Below are positions 42,321 to 53,799 of a stretch of DNA of 64,000 nucleotides, piece by piece; position 1 is the first letter of the stretch; each line of letters starts with the position of its first letter. The stretch covers positions 16,310,858-16,374,857 of the forward strand of contig CM032660.1 of NCBI GenBank assembly GCA_019095985.1. Direction: 5' to 3'. The stretch comes from Streblospio benedicti. Its lineage: Eukaryota; Annelida; Polychaeta; Spionida; Spionidae. The notes below the pieces were generated by a model. It did not search any database, had not been told where the DNA came from, and worked only from the letters and a program-made list of their open reading frames with translations. The translations under genes and the position numbers were made by a program.

Positions 42321-42650
42321 GCTTCTGTGGCCTAGTGGATAGGGAGTTGGACTCGTGACCAGGAGGTCGTGGGTTCAATTTCTGGTCGGGTCTGGTCGTG
42401 GGTGTTGAGCAAACTCATACCTAAATAGTTGCACACAACTCCGTGTGACCTACGCGTTAATGTGGTTGAAAGAGTGAGAGAGTGATTATGTGAGTGTGTG
42501 GCATTGTGTGAAGAATGTGCTGCCAGTGCAAGTATGGGAGTAACGATCTATTAATTATCAATAAGTGTCCTAATGACCTGGTGTAAAATGTAAAGTAGGG
42601 AGAATAAAATACTTGGATCACGACAATAAACCATCACATTTACATTTATA
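42321..42650 (+). mobile_element. tRNA-derived SINE, full-length-like copy
   Basis: A Pol III-type head has A box TGGCCTAGTGGA (42328-42339) and B box GGTTCAATTTC (42372-42382), 32 bp apart. The body has GTTGAGCAAACTCATACC and ATGACCTGGTGTAAA, and the tail is CACATTTACATTTATA. The spacing and boxes fit a tRNA-derived SINE promoter; the head does not fold as a functional tRNA by eye. Confidence 0.8.
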
Positions 42651-42654
42651 TTTT

Positions 42655-44200
42655 GTAAGTTCTCACGTAACAGTGCACCGAGCTATAAAACTTGCTACTA
42701 AAACATAAACTCATCAAAATCTTTGCTAAGTTTCGCTCATGATTAATAAAAGTCACATACACTTCTTTTCAGACATTTGTTCTAAAAACGTAAAACTTAT
42801 TTAATTTCCATATTTGAAAACAGAAAACATTGAGTATATCATTAAAACAACAGGTAAAAAAGAAGTGAATATAGCTTACATTTAATCAAATATCACCAAA
42901 ATCTGTTTTATAACTAAAACAAAAGAGTTTTTGTTTGCCACTGAGTTCTTTATTTGGATGTCAGCCGACTGCAAATATGTGCATGTCACACGTTGTTGGG
43001 ATTTTTCACGGATTTGCAGAATTCACTGTCGTTTGAAGAGCCGACCACTATTCATTTAATTTGTATTGGCAGATCTGTCAAGAAGAAAAAAACACAGGCT
43101 TACCCCAAAATGGGACAGGGTAAATATGGCAGGCTTGATACATTCTGCATATATCAGCATATATATTGGTTGAAACATTTGATTTAAACAACAGCCACTC
43201 GAAGTTTTTTTAGATGTGTTTAAGCAATGCTACTCCGTTTGCATAGCAATGAGGTTTATTTCACACGGTGTGGTTCTTTATTGTGTACACTTTGAAAATT
43301 TGAAAATTGATTGTGTGTGCCAAATAACAGTATAAGCTTGCAAGAATGAATCACTAGAGGGTCCATTTGGTTGGTGTACACAAAATGTAATATCGTAGGA
43401 CACGATTATTGATAAAAAAAGTTCATGTCAGACTTTATTGGTTACTAAGCAGTATAAAAAGTAACAATTCAAAGCATGCCATTTTTGTACGCTCGACCAA
43501 CGGAACAGGGGGTATAATTTAGTGTAACTTTTCCAACGCTAGCATACCCTGTATTATTTACATACACACTAAGCATTGCGTTATTATTAATATTCGATTT
43601 ACCTTGTACATGTATAGTAACAAGGAAGTTACATGTGCAATCTACATTTTCTCTCTACATGATGGAGTTTCGTGACGCGACTGGTGCATAATTTGTTTTC
43701 CGGAAAGGTTTAACAACTGCAGATCCATCTATAGCATGTCGCGTAGATCTATCCAGGCCCACGTCTGACATATGACAATTACAAACGACTGAGTCTTGGT
43801 CCAATATTTGGTTGTTATACCCGGAAGTCAATCAAAGTCTTGTCTAAACTGTCAGCTGTTGAATGAAGACAATCTTTAACTGCAGCAGTTCTGAAAATGA
43901 CCTACGATACCTATTGCATTAGTTTTGACTCAATCTGATTTCGTGAACATGCGCGTATTTTAGAGTGTTTTTTTTCTTTTCCTTTTTTTTGGAGGGGGGG
44001 GGGGGGGCATTTGAACCTTTTCTCTTATAATGGTTGATGTACTAGTTGTAGCCTATGGCATACTAGCTTTATACTTTGTGACGCGTTAGAGTCTTCTAGT
44101 CTGATCTTGGTGCTCACACTATATATAGGCCTACACTATACTTCGAAATTGAAAACAAACGACAAAAGTGTAATGGCCAGGAGCAGGTATCGGTGAAATG
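42655..44200. other. Spacer, no feature seen
   Basis: AT-rich. A G run of about 13 at 43994-44008. No supported ORF. Confidence 0.5.
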
Positions 44201-44204
44201 GTAG

Positions 44205-44395
44205 ATTTTGGCCATTCCAAAAGAACTAGAATGGGATTATTTGTACATATTGAATGAGAAAGCCATCAATGTGTATGAACGAGCATTTAGTTTGAAACAA
44301 AAGCACTGTTTTCGTTACATGACAAGGCAAATGACACATCCATTTGGTCATACCAGCAACAAACTGTACAACTTCATATTACAGACATTTTAGTA
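44205..44395 (+). repeat. Dispersed repeat family C, copy 1
   Basis: Matches 47055-47250. Shared words are CCAA(A/G)GAACTA, ATTTGTAC(A/T)T(A/G)TTGAATGA, AAAGCCAT, CCATTTGGTCATA and CATATTAC. Copy 1 happens to have an open frame of 61 codons; copy 2 does not. Confidence 0.6.
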
Positions 44396-45811
44396 CCCTT
44401 TTTGTTTGATTTTAGTCAAAACTCGACGTTTCTCAATACATCCTATATCTACATGTAATGCTATAACCTGCACTCTGTAACATAAACTCTTTTATGTTTT
44501 AATGTTGAAATTTTACATAAGTTTACAGAATAAGACTTATTTGTTTAGGAATCTGTGTGTATATGTAATACAGTACATTTGCTTATTTTCTACACGGCCC
44601 TCTGTTGACCCTCGTGGGTATTATTCCGTTTTCTTGTCAGCTCATTCGCCTTCCATTATCGATATTGTCTGACCCTAACATAAAAGATTTTAAAATTAGA
44701 GATTTTAATAAGATTAAGATTTTAAAATTTACTAGAAACGACTTCTAGTAGTCAACAGTGCTGTCTGTGATGCATTCAGGTTTAATTTACTGTATGTCGA
44801 ACTGCAACATTGGCGTTGGGTCTTCATTCGGGGCAGCAGAATATGACATGTACCCGATGTCGGATATTGCACAATTCTGGCTTACTTTTAAGTCAAAATT
44901 GGTTTGGAATTGTGTCATTAATACAGCAGGACACTGGTTTCATCCGAATTTTGCTCTTGTCTACAGGACATGACAAACCTTGATTTTATGCACAAACTTC
45001 TTTTAATTGAAATTGTTCTCTGTTATTTCATTTTGAAATGAAACTTTATCTTATTTAGTCATATTAATGGAAGGGTAATATTTTATGTACAGTTGTCTTT
45101 CCTTACATTGCTCAGACCCATACCAGGAAGGGAAATAGAGATCTATATTAAAGATATAAAAGGAAAAAAAAAGAAATTATCTCAAACCTGCGTCAGTCAG
45201 TTAATGTAAACCGCTGCCCTCAAAACTCTCCCTTGCTTTTGTAACCTTTGTAATAGTGCGGTTTGACGCGGGGTCTACTCGGCACAACAAACTTGACAAA
45301 TCATCATTTGGCATGACGAATACGGAATTAACATGGGTGCGAAACGTTAGCCGTTCATCACTCGCTAGCAGTTTACAAAACAACGTGATAAAGCCAGTTT
45401 TTTCTTGTGTACTGGAAAGGACACGACATGTATCAAACCACCAAATTCAATATGGCGTTGGCCAGAGGTTACTCCATCATGGAAGGACCTTGAAGTCTTC
45501 AACATTTGTCAATTTTTCTCTCTCCCGCATTTATATTTAGCAACTAGGATATGTTTTGCATGCTATAAAGAAATCTTCTTTCTGTGGTATTTGTATAAGC
45601 AAAAAGTAGGCTTTAGCATACGAGGAGGGAATATATCAAATCCAAAAACGCGAGTGATGTCGTGAGTGGTTGGTGGCTATGGATTATGTAATTTACTTAA
45701 AGCCTTTAGATCATTATATTGTCACAGCTGTTATTGATAAAGTAACAATTGATCCACTTTAGGTTTAATAGTAATAAATATCGGCTTGAGGTTTTCTCAG
45801 ACACGATCACT

Positions 45812-46165
45812 TGGACGTGCTATCGTGGTCAATTGGATTGGGAGTTGGAATCGTGACCAGAAGGTTATGGGTTCTATTCTTGGTCTGGTCTGGTGGTAGC
45901 TGTTGAGCAAACCTACCCCTAACAGGTTGCACACTGATCCGTTGTACCTACACCTTAAATAGGTACATGCCTGGCAGGCGAACGCTAATGTGAGTAATAA
46001 GCGCATCCGAGCTACGGTAGGGATGTGCTGTATGCTCCTCGGAGAGTTGAGAAAGATATATAATTTGACAATGATGCCAATGACCTGGTGTAGATATAAA
46101 GTCGCCAGAGCAAGACAAACTGCAAATTTTGACTGCATATCAGCACATTTACATTTACATTTAGA
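45812..46165 (+). mobile_element. tRNA-derived SINE, second copy
   Basis: A box region TGGTCAATTGGA (45826-45837), B box GGTTCTATTCT (45870-45880). Body GTTGAGCAAACCTACCCC and AATGACCTGGTGTAGAT; tail of ACATTT repeats. Diverged from the 42321 copy but colinear, with an internal length difference. Confidence 0.75.
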
Positions 46166-46169
46166 TATA

Positions 46170-47050
46170 GATAGAGGCATAGCCCCTAACGAATTCCAAG
46201 TGTAAGGAGTCGTGTTAAAAATAATGACGTCACCTATATTGTAATTATACAAGTTACCCCCATTCCACCCCTCCCAAAAAAAAGAGAAAAAAAATAATAA
46301 AAAGAATGAGTCAGAGTGAAATGCAAAACACAACATGGCGTTAAAGATGGCCACGTTCATTGTAGAGCATCTAAATGACACTCGAAGTTATCTGTGTGTA
46401 TTGACGAGAGGTACTGGGGTAAACTTTTACACTACACTATACATACATATAGCATTTTTGTAGGTGTACACACGGGCTTATTTCAGATATACATGTATAC
46501 GTTTGTATTAAATGTCAATGCACTGCGTAATAAATTCTGCTTGCCAGTTAACAACTTCCGCATATTGTAAAAGATTCTCGGACTTATGGAAAATTGTGTA
46601 TGAGGCAATCTACTCAAATACATATGTAATAAGACATCAGTGCAGCTTGACCTTTTAGTAGAGAACCCTGTATTACACTTGTCACATAACAATGAGCATT
46701 TTCATATGACAGAATGAGACTGCGGTACATGCGTTTTATAGACATCTACAACCATCGAAATAGGGTCTAGTTAGGGTCTCAAATTAACATGAAGGTCTTG
46801 AGATTTAGCGGGTTCTTATGCTTGTTTGGAAGATGGCATAGCTTTCCACGGCTTGGTGTATGCGTGCATGCCATAAGCACTAGGGACATGCGACATTCAT
46901 GAGATCCTTTTCCTGGTACATATATGGTCTCGTGTCAGCGGAGACATTTTCTCGAACTACAGTGCGTTTGCACATCACTATCAGCCGAAATTGCAAGAAA
47001 TAAAAGTAGTATGGTTAACCGGGTCACAGTGTACAAGTGAAGTGTTAATT
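46170..47050. other. Spacer, no feature seen
   Basis: AT-rich; no coding signal or shared repeat recognised. Confidence 0.5.
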
Positions 47051-47054
47051 GTAC

Positions 47055-47250
47055 CTTTTGGACATCCCAAGGAACTAAATGCAAATATTTGTACTTGTTG
47101 AATGAAAAAAAAGCCATGATTGAGGTAGAAACAAAATCAGTGCTTTTGTTCAATGACAGACAATACGGACCCATTTGGTCATAACAACACTAATACAACG
47201 TGCCTGCACAAATGCATATTACCCCAAATATCAGACAGATGATGGTAGTT
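47055..47250 (+). repeat. Dispersed repeat family C, copy 2
   Basis: Partner of 44205-44395, directly followed by a family B copy. Confidence 0.6.
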
Positions 47251-47269
47251 CCAGATGCCCCTGAAGACC

Positions 47270-47620
47270 CCATAAGCTTAGAGTCACTCGGTTTCGTGGG
47301 TGATCTAGCCTCCATCTGGGTGTGATCTGGCTGGTTCGGTAGGGTATGGCACACTTCTGGCTGGTTCTTGGTCTTTCTGCTTAATTGTGGCCTCGTCTGT
47401 TGCTTTGAGAGGATGTAATATGGTCACAGATGAAACCATAAGTGCCACATTTATGGTTACAATATGAAGCAATGGAAGCATGAGACAGAAGCATGTGTTC
47501 CATCAGTTTAGTTGGGGCCAATGTTGCACGATGCTGCACGTTTAACGCCGTCCTTCTGGAGGAAATGATACATATCTGCCTGGTTATGGCCCAAAAACTG
47601 TTATCACTTCTCTTCAGAAG
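47270..47620 (+). repeat. Dispersed repeat family B, copy 2
   Basis: Colinear with 60060-60430. Shared words: CGTGGGTGATCTA, TGATCTGGCT, TTAA(T/C)TGTGGCCTC, ACAGATGAAACCA, AAGTGCC, TGGAAGCATGA, TTCCATCAGTT, CTGGAGGAAATG. A partly open minus-strand frame exists in each copy, but none is intact or recognisable. Confidence 0.75.
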
Positions 47621-47656
47621 TGATTGTGATTTTTTCTTTCGGCCTGTGTGCTCCCA

Positions 47657-47757
47657 TACTCACTCACTCGCTCACTCTCTCACTCTCTCACTCTCTCACT
47701 CTCTCACTCTCTCACTCACTCGCTCACTCGCTTGCTTGCTTTGCTTGCTTGCTTGCC
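47657..47757 (+). repeat. CTCA/CTCTCA and CTTG tandem repeats
   Basis: About 100 bp of ACTCACTCGCTCACTCTCTC-type tetra- and hexanucleotide repeats passing into CTTGCTTG. It lies just beyond a family B copy. Confidence 0.95.
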
Positions 47758-48721
47758 TGATTCTATGACATACCGGTACATAACAAAATGCTAGGACAGT
47801 CCTCAAACTTATGGATCAGTCACTCAGAGTGAATACGTCGGGGGGGGGGGGGGTATAATTAATATCTGTTTGGGTGTGCATGTGTGCACTCTCCACCACA
47901 TATTTAATAATAAAATAAGAAACAACTAAAATCCATTTCATTCAGTCATCACTCACTTCTGTTTGTGGTGGATTCCTTTTTTAGCCCGAGCACATAATTA
48001 TTGACCAGAAAAATGGACTAACCTTGAGAAGGACAAAGTTTAGGTCACCCTGAATAATGGAAGTCCAATCAATCTCGGTCTAAAGTACGCTAGCAATAGT
48101 CACGAATTGAACTGAGCTTGGAAACCTCTGAGTATGTGTGAACTGCTTGAATACTAAAATTTATCTATGTCTACAACTAACCTACACCAACAAAATTAAT
48201 ACATGTCTTAAAAAGCCCATTAAACATTTCTATTTTCGTGAGCTCCATTATGGATCAAATAAGAAAATGTATACGACATAAGAGCATCTCTTGGTCAGTG
48301 GATCAGTCATGGCTATTTTTGTATTGTTCATGTAAAACCACAATGATTCAGTGATTAAGGCAAGGCGTCTTTTTCCCAATACCACTCTTTGCCCAAAGAG
48401 AGTAACCTGCTCTACATCTATAAGGTCACATCCGAAAAATACCAATCAACCGAACAAAATGCTATCACCGTAAGTTAATTCTACTCGAGAACCTACATCC
48501 AATGTGGATATTACTACATTAATTAATTGACATATTCCGTCTGACCTCTTTTTATCTCTATCATTTAGTGCAATTGTCATGCAAAGGCCATGCTCATAAA
48601 ACAACGATATCAAATGACTAACTAAGACTGTTCTTTGAAAGAATTCAGTACTCCGGTAGACTAATTACTATTTATTTGAAATGATCTTCGACTACGTTGA
48701 CTTCACGAAGACTCGTTCACT

Positions 48722-48896
48722 TGCAGATTCGGGATTTCAGAAAGGTGTGTGTGTGTGTTTGGGGGGGGGGGGTTTATAGCGGATCTCATGGGTTTTGTAC
48801 ACTTGATTGATTCGATAGCGAACGCCCCTATAAAATAAGTATTTGGTGGGAAATGGATAATAGACGCCTTCCCCACTCGTGGGTCTACCTATGGTG
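48722..48896. mobile_element. GGCAGATCC-family element
   Basis: Left CTTGCAGATTCGGG, right GTGGGTCTACCTATGG. Internal (GT)n, a G run of about 10, CTCATGGGTTTTGTACAC and AATAAGTATTTGGTGGGAAA. Shares body blocks with 23543-23710 and 25878-26062. Confidence 0.6.
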
Positions 48897-48899
48897 GTT

Positions 48900-51310
48900 G
48901 TGCATTTGTTAAGTTAATTAGATAAGGCCATTTAAATTCTTCGGATGTGTACTGTTGAGTACGCTTATTCAACCCGACAATTTCAGCTGTAGCATCTTTA
49001 TCAATTATAAGATTTCTAGAGGAATCAAACACGACTGAACAGAACTGATCTGAGTCTACAAGACCGTGGGTATCATTATTAAAGGCCGGTCGAACTAATG
49101 ATATACTATTAAGATGTATAAAAGTGTTGAGGACCTAGGATATTGTTGAATTTACGGCAAACTTTGAAATTGAGACAAGTATCTTCTAAGTGGCCCATAT
49201 AAGATTAAGTTAGCTAAGAAGACACGGGCGCCTATGAAATACTATATACAATGTTGTCTCCAAATGTCACATCTTATTGGTGCTGTGCTTAGAACGTTGC
49301 TCATTACGATTGGATTGTGTAATTTTGATGACAACCAAACTATCAAACACTTACCGGTGCAATGCAAGCTGACTCGTACAACATGTATTTAGATTCTGCA
49401 TTATACCTCTTTGGGTGAGATCATGATGTGCACCAAATCATTCCGTACAGTAGGTCACGTCAGTAAAGGTCAGCCATTTGAAACTAGATTTCCTCTCATA
49501 CTATTGAAACCGAATTCTGTATGTTTAAACACAAACTATATGATGAAAGGTGCCGACTAAATGCGACTCTGTCATGTTCAAAGATCTTGAATGCTAAGCC
49601 CCACCCTTAAACCCGCTTTACACTATAGCGAATTCCAACTACGTAGCTCTACGTATACTGGCGAACTGGCAAATTCGCTAGGAAATTTTGAACATGTTCA
49701 AAAATTTTGAACGAACATTTAGTTTGGTTAAAGTTTGCTTCAAATAGTTATGCTGCGTTCACGGATCGCAGAACATCCGCACATATAAGTAACACTTCGT
49801 TTGCCTCAGCAACTTGTCGTACCATGCATTTTTACTACGTTCAATGCCGCCAAAATACGCCCAAGCTGACGACGTGACTAATACGTGCAGATGCGTTGCA
49901 CGGGTACGCCCATGATCGCTCTAGTGCAAAGTGCGTTTAAAACCTTTTGCATGCACACTCAGTTCGGACTGCACACAGTCTCCATTGACATCAATAAGGG
50001 CAGCCTAAATGAATAGTAGTAACGTTAAGAATTGATAAGCGTCCTTGTTTAGACTCTAGACAGTTTTAATCAAACTTCGATATTCGGAACATTCGACATC
50101 TATGATAAAAAGCATATGGATTTGAAAGAAGCAGTAGATGGAGGAATAGGAGAGGAGGGAGTATCACCTACAATTGTTCTATGGACAATCGTGTAGGTCT
50201 ACTGTATTACGGTACTTCGTACTTTATACTTCGCACTCGAATAGGTACACCATGTACCGTACCAGTTTGCTTGGAAGAGATAAATGTGCGCAGAGAGCAG
50301 AATCTCAAAATGTAAGTTATATACAAATTACATTTCCCCAAGTCTGACGTTCCCCATTAGATGGCATTATAACTGACTGTAACACAATCCACGGCCATTA
50401 GCTCACGTTGAGTAGCTTCATGAGTGCTATATGAAGTCATACAAAAAGCCCTAAAATTACTCTGAACAGCGTGCACATACAGAACCATGTCAATAAGCTT
50501 ATGTTTGTCCAATTCTTTTGTAACCAAGCTTTGTTTGATTTCAACACATGTGCCTATCCTCCGTGACTAACATTGGTTAGTTTATTTCTCCAACAATATG
50601 TGAAATTTGTTTGTTGTACTGATTTGTTTGAAACAAAAATTGGTCATTGATAGTCCTGGTACAACCAACCAGACGTTGGATAATGATACTAAAACTGTGC
50701 CCAAATTACCTCTCAACATCGATCGTTGTTGGATGTGCTGTTACTGTTAAGATGAATTATCCAATGTGCATGGTGTTCAACTAAAACCCTACTTATAAAT
50801 TGCCTCGACAATCGAAAGTAGGTAGAGACAATGGTATATTAGACCTGGATGATATAGTCATACCCCTGGCCAAATTTGAAAAAGTACGTACAAGCACACG
50901 TGTTCACTGTGCAGTAAACTTACATCTTTCTGCAAGAGGCCCAAATTTGTTCACCAGGCCCCACGCACCTTATTCACTACAGGACACTGACCACTAAACA
51001 AATGCTCAAGTGTAATGCATGTAAACAATATACAATAACTATGCCTCTCTCCTGTTCTTAGCTTTAAGTGTTAACGAAAAATCATATTTTCGTCAATAGA
51101 GGATTTGATCTCTAGTTGTTGTGGGAAAATTCATATGTGCATGTACATGTAAATGTACGTAACAGAGTTGCAGTTTTATTTATTATTCTTTCCATCAGTA
51201 TATACCCTCGTTTACACATCTGAGGGTTCAGAAGTAGGAGATGACAACAGATGCTTGCAGAAATGGGCAATGTGACAAATTAGTATGATGGAAGTTCATT
51301 TAATCTGGAT
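48900..51310. other. Spacer, no gene recognised
   Basis: CpG-richer patch around 49610-49960 without a recognisable ORF. Short hairpin ACCTACAATTGTTC/GACAATCGTGTAGGT near 50166-50202. Confidence 0.5.
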
Positions 51311-51314
51311 GTGA

Positions 51315-51626
51315 TAGACATATGATTATATTATAAACAGGATACTAAGTTCAAATTACTTATTGAGCTTTCGGCAATTGCTCTTGCTTGTTCACAACAA
51401 CTGACGTCACAGAAATGGAGGCAGACACACCCTTCCCACCATATATGGAACAACGTGTTGACCCCTCGAGGGTGGGGGAGGGGGTGACACGCAGCTGGGG
51501 ATGCTCCGGCGCCAACACAGTGACGACCTATGACGTCAGTTGTTGTGAACAAGGCAAGAGCAATTGCCGAAAGCTCAATAAGTAATTTGAACGTATCATC
51601 CTGTTTATAATATAAACATATGTCTA
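51315..51626. mobile_element. Foldback element with 96-bp arms
   Basis: Arms 51315-51410 and 51531-51626 are nearly perfect inverted copies, from TAGACATATG to TTGTTCACAACAACTGACGTCA, with only a handful of differences. The 120-bp centre is G+C rich and unlike its surroundings. The arms produce overlapping antisense ORFs that are not genes. Confidence 0.85.
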
Positions 51627-52049
51627 ATCATTCAAATGTGACAAATTGGTTTGGTGCTAGGATTCCAAGACGGTACCATGATACGATATGAAGATTTAAT
51701 CCTGAAAATAATCTTGATTTACAGTTCAATAATGAATCTTTGTTTGGTAATGCAAAAGAGATGTAGAGTGTGAAAAATAATGCATGGTTCAGAAATTTAA
51801 ATGCTACCTAATGATTCGTGGACATTTATCAGGTGTCAGTTGACCTCGAGCTCTGGCGCATATTATTCATTGTTAACGCGTGCTCAGTCGCCTCTGCTAC
51901 CAACATTATTTCATATTTTTCCGAGAGAAAGTTTGACAAACTCTTTTCGTAGGCCAATTTTCAAAAAGAGCTGTTCACAACTAATCATACCCCACTCATT
52001 TTGCTGTTGCTAACATTCCACATCACAAATTATAATAAAAACACTACAA

Positions 52050-52455
52050 TGTATTTTGCATAAAGTGCAATACAAGCACTTCTTACAGCACTTCTTACAG
52101 ATAGCCGGATATAGACACTACAACAGGTGTGTCCTATTAGAAGTACAACCAACAGCACACCCATATCAGGGCACAACACCCAAATTGATTAGATTGACAT
52201 TTCTTTGCCAGGAGCACACTTCAAAGGACAAACCGATCTGGCAGGTTGACACACGACGATAGCTACTAATTGTATTGTTTTTATAGACCACATGATTACG
52301 CCTGGTGGTGCGATGAGCTTTGATGATCATCACTGCAGACGGAGCACTTACCAGCAAGGCCAGACGTCATTTTCAGGTCAATGACCAGGGACGGCACACA
52401 TGAGTCTGTCAAATATATCCCAATGCCAATGGTGTTTGCAGAACGTATGATCACC
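52050..52455 (-). repeat. Dispersed repeat family D, copy 1 (inverted to 59078-59440)
   Basis: The reverse complement matches 59078-59440: TTCTGCAAACACCAT, CCGTC(C/-)CTGGTCATTGACC, CTGCAGTGATGATCATCAAA, ACAATACAATTAGTAGCTAT, AAGTGTGCTCCTGGCAAAGA, AGGACACACCTGTTGTAGTG. Identity looks high, about 85 percent by eye. Tandem CACTTCTTACAG at one end. Confidence 0.85.
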
Positions 52456-52459
52456 CAGA

Positions 52460-53595
52460 TTACCATATATACAGCGTGCTTAATTGTGTGTATAAATTCA
52501 GGTGCACACACAGAACGTATATGTAATCTATCTTCTGATGACTTGCATGTGGAGTCGCCGGTAATACCTTACGCAACAAGGATTAAAATTACAATTTTAT
52601 TCTTCTCTCTCATAAAGAAACACTTAAGCAAAAATTACAATTGAATGATACAGGAAACAATCTGCCACAAATCTGATAAAGTTTCTAGCAAGTAAAACGT
52701 GTTAACTTCAGAATAATCATTGAAGAGTTGACTGCTCCTATAAGTTAAGGCATAATTAAATCAATGCAATTTTGATGTAATCCTACAGGGTATACACAGT
52801 GTACTCTTTACTGCACATGCTTGCTGCATTAAAGGTCACTTTCCAACCATCCTTTATCCCTGAGTTTACAATGAGTCCCTGGTATTACAAGGCTTATGTG
52901 TCCAGTTATCCGCGGACAGACATTCGTAAACTAAGAGCTTGGGGCATCAGAGGAACACTTCCATATAGATCCAATACATTTGCATGGTGTAAGATAATAT
53001 TGATAATCCCAGTCAAACCTCCAATACTATCAAAATGGTGTCCTATGTCGACAAGTATTAGCTGACAATCTACTGTGAACTACAGCAATATTAGCTGAAT
53101 GATTAGTAATGTTAGTGCTCCATACTCATACTTATCGTTGAAGTAATCATTTACTCATTTTTCAACACTAATTAGTTATTACCTTGTCTGTCTGACATGG
53201 ACTTAGTGAAAGTCGGTTGATTTTAAACAGGCGCAACGTCTTGATGAAACCAATTACATGTACTGGAATTTTTCTGGTGACTGAACCAACGTCATAACTA
53301 GATCAAAGGCGTTCAAAGAAAAACAGTGTCGCTAGAACAACATTGACTTATGGGCAATTAAGATATATACTGAAGTGATGTATACTTTAGAATAAGGGAC
53401 TTTATGAATTTGAGTATAAAATCTCGGAATGAATAAGTTCCACTGTCTATTGGCTCCGTCATGAAAGGTATTGATTTGCCAGCAGCAAATAACAAACAAC
53501 ACCAACTAGGCTTTTGCTGTTTTATTGACCCATGATTGTGGATTCAACACTGGTTAGAATGTTGAAAATGGACCATAAATAGCCATGTAGAAAGC
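52460..53595. other. Spacer, no feature seen
   Basis: AT-rich; short ORFs without recognisable content. Confidence 0.5.
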
Positions 53596-53598
53596 ACA

Positions 53599-53795
53599 CT
53601 TTAATTGGCAACGTGCCCAACATCGAAGCACTTTGGTGTCGCCCCATACATCATAGTTGTGTAAAGTTTGAACGAAATCGCTTCATCGGTAAAAGCTCAG
53701 GTAAGTCTCGCTTGCCCAGAGACAAACGTATACAAACGAACGAAACACAATAGGGCTTTCGCTTCAGCTTCAGCGACGCAAACATATGTTGAATG
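53599..53795 (+). repeat. Dispersed repeat, copy 2 of the 18386 family
   Basis: TTAATTGGCAACGTGCCCAA ... GTGTAAAGTTTGAACGAAAT ... GCTTCAGCTTCAGCGACGCA, matching 18386-18607 with gaps. Confidence 0.65.
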
Positions 53796-53799
53796 ATAA

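Noticed and set aside
42325-42395. A tRNA gene
   Set aside because: Has A and B boxes but a longer shared SINE body and tail, a second diverged copy, and no good cloverleaf.
45256-45540. 94-codon plus-strand ORF
   Set aside because: No recognisable family and overlapped by an equally open antisense frame; not enough support.
51269-51647. AATGTGACAAATT as a target duplication of the 51315 foldback
   Set aside because: The two copies are 33 bp and 8 bp from the arms, so they do not abut the element; probably chance.
52296-52511. Exon of a transporter (faint likeness to an SLC18-type helix, with a GTAAGT after it)
   Set aside because: Most of it lies in a dispersed repeat also present at 59078-59440, where the frame is not kept.
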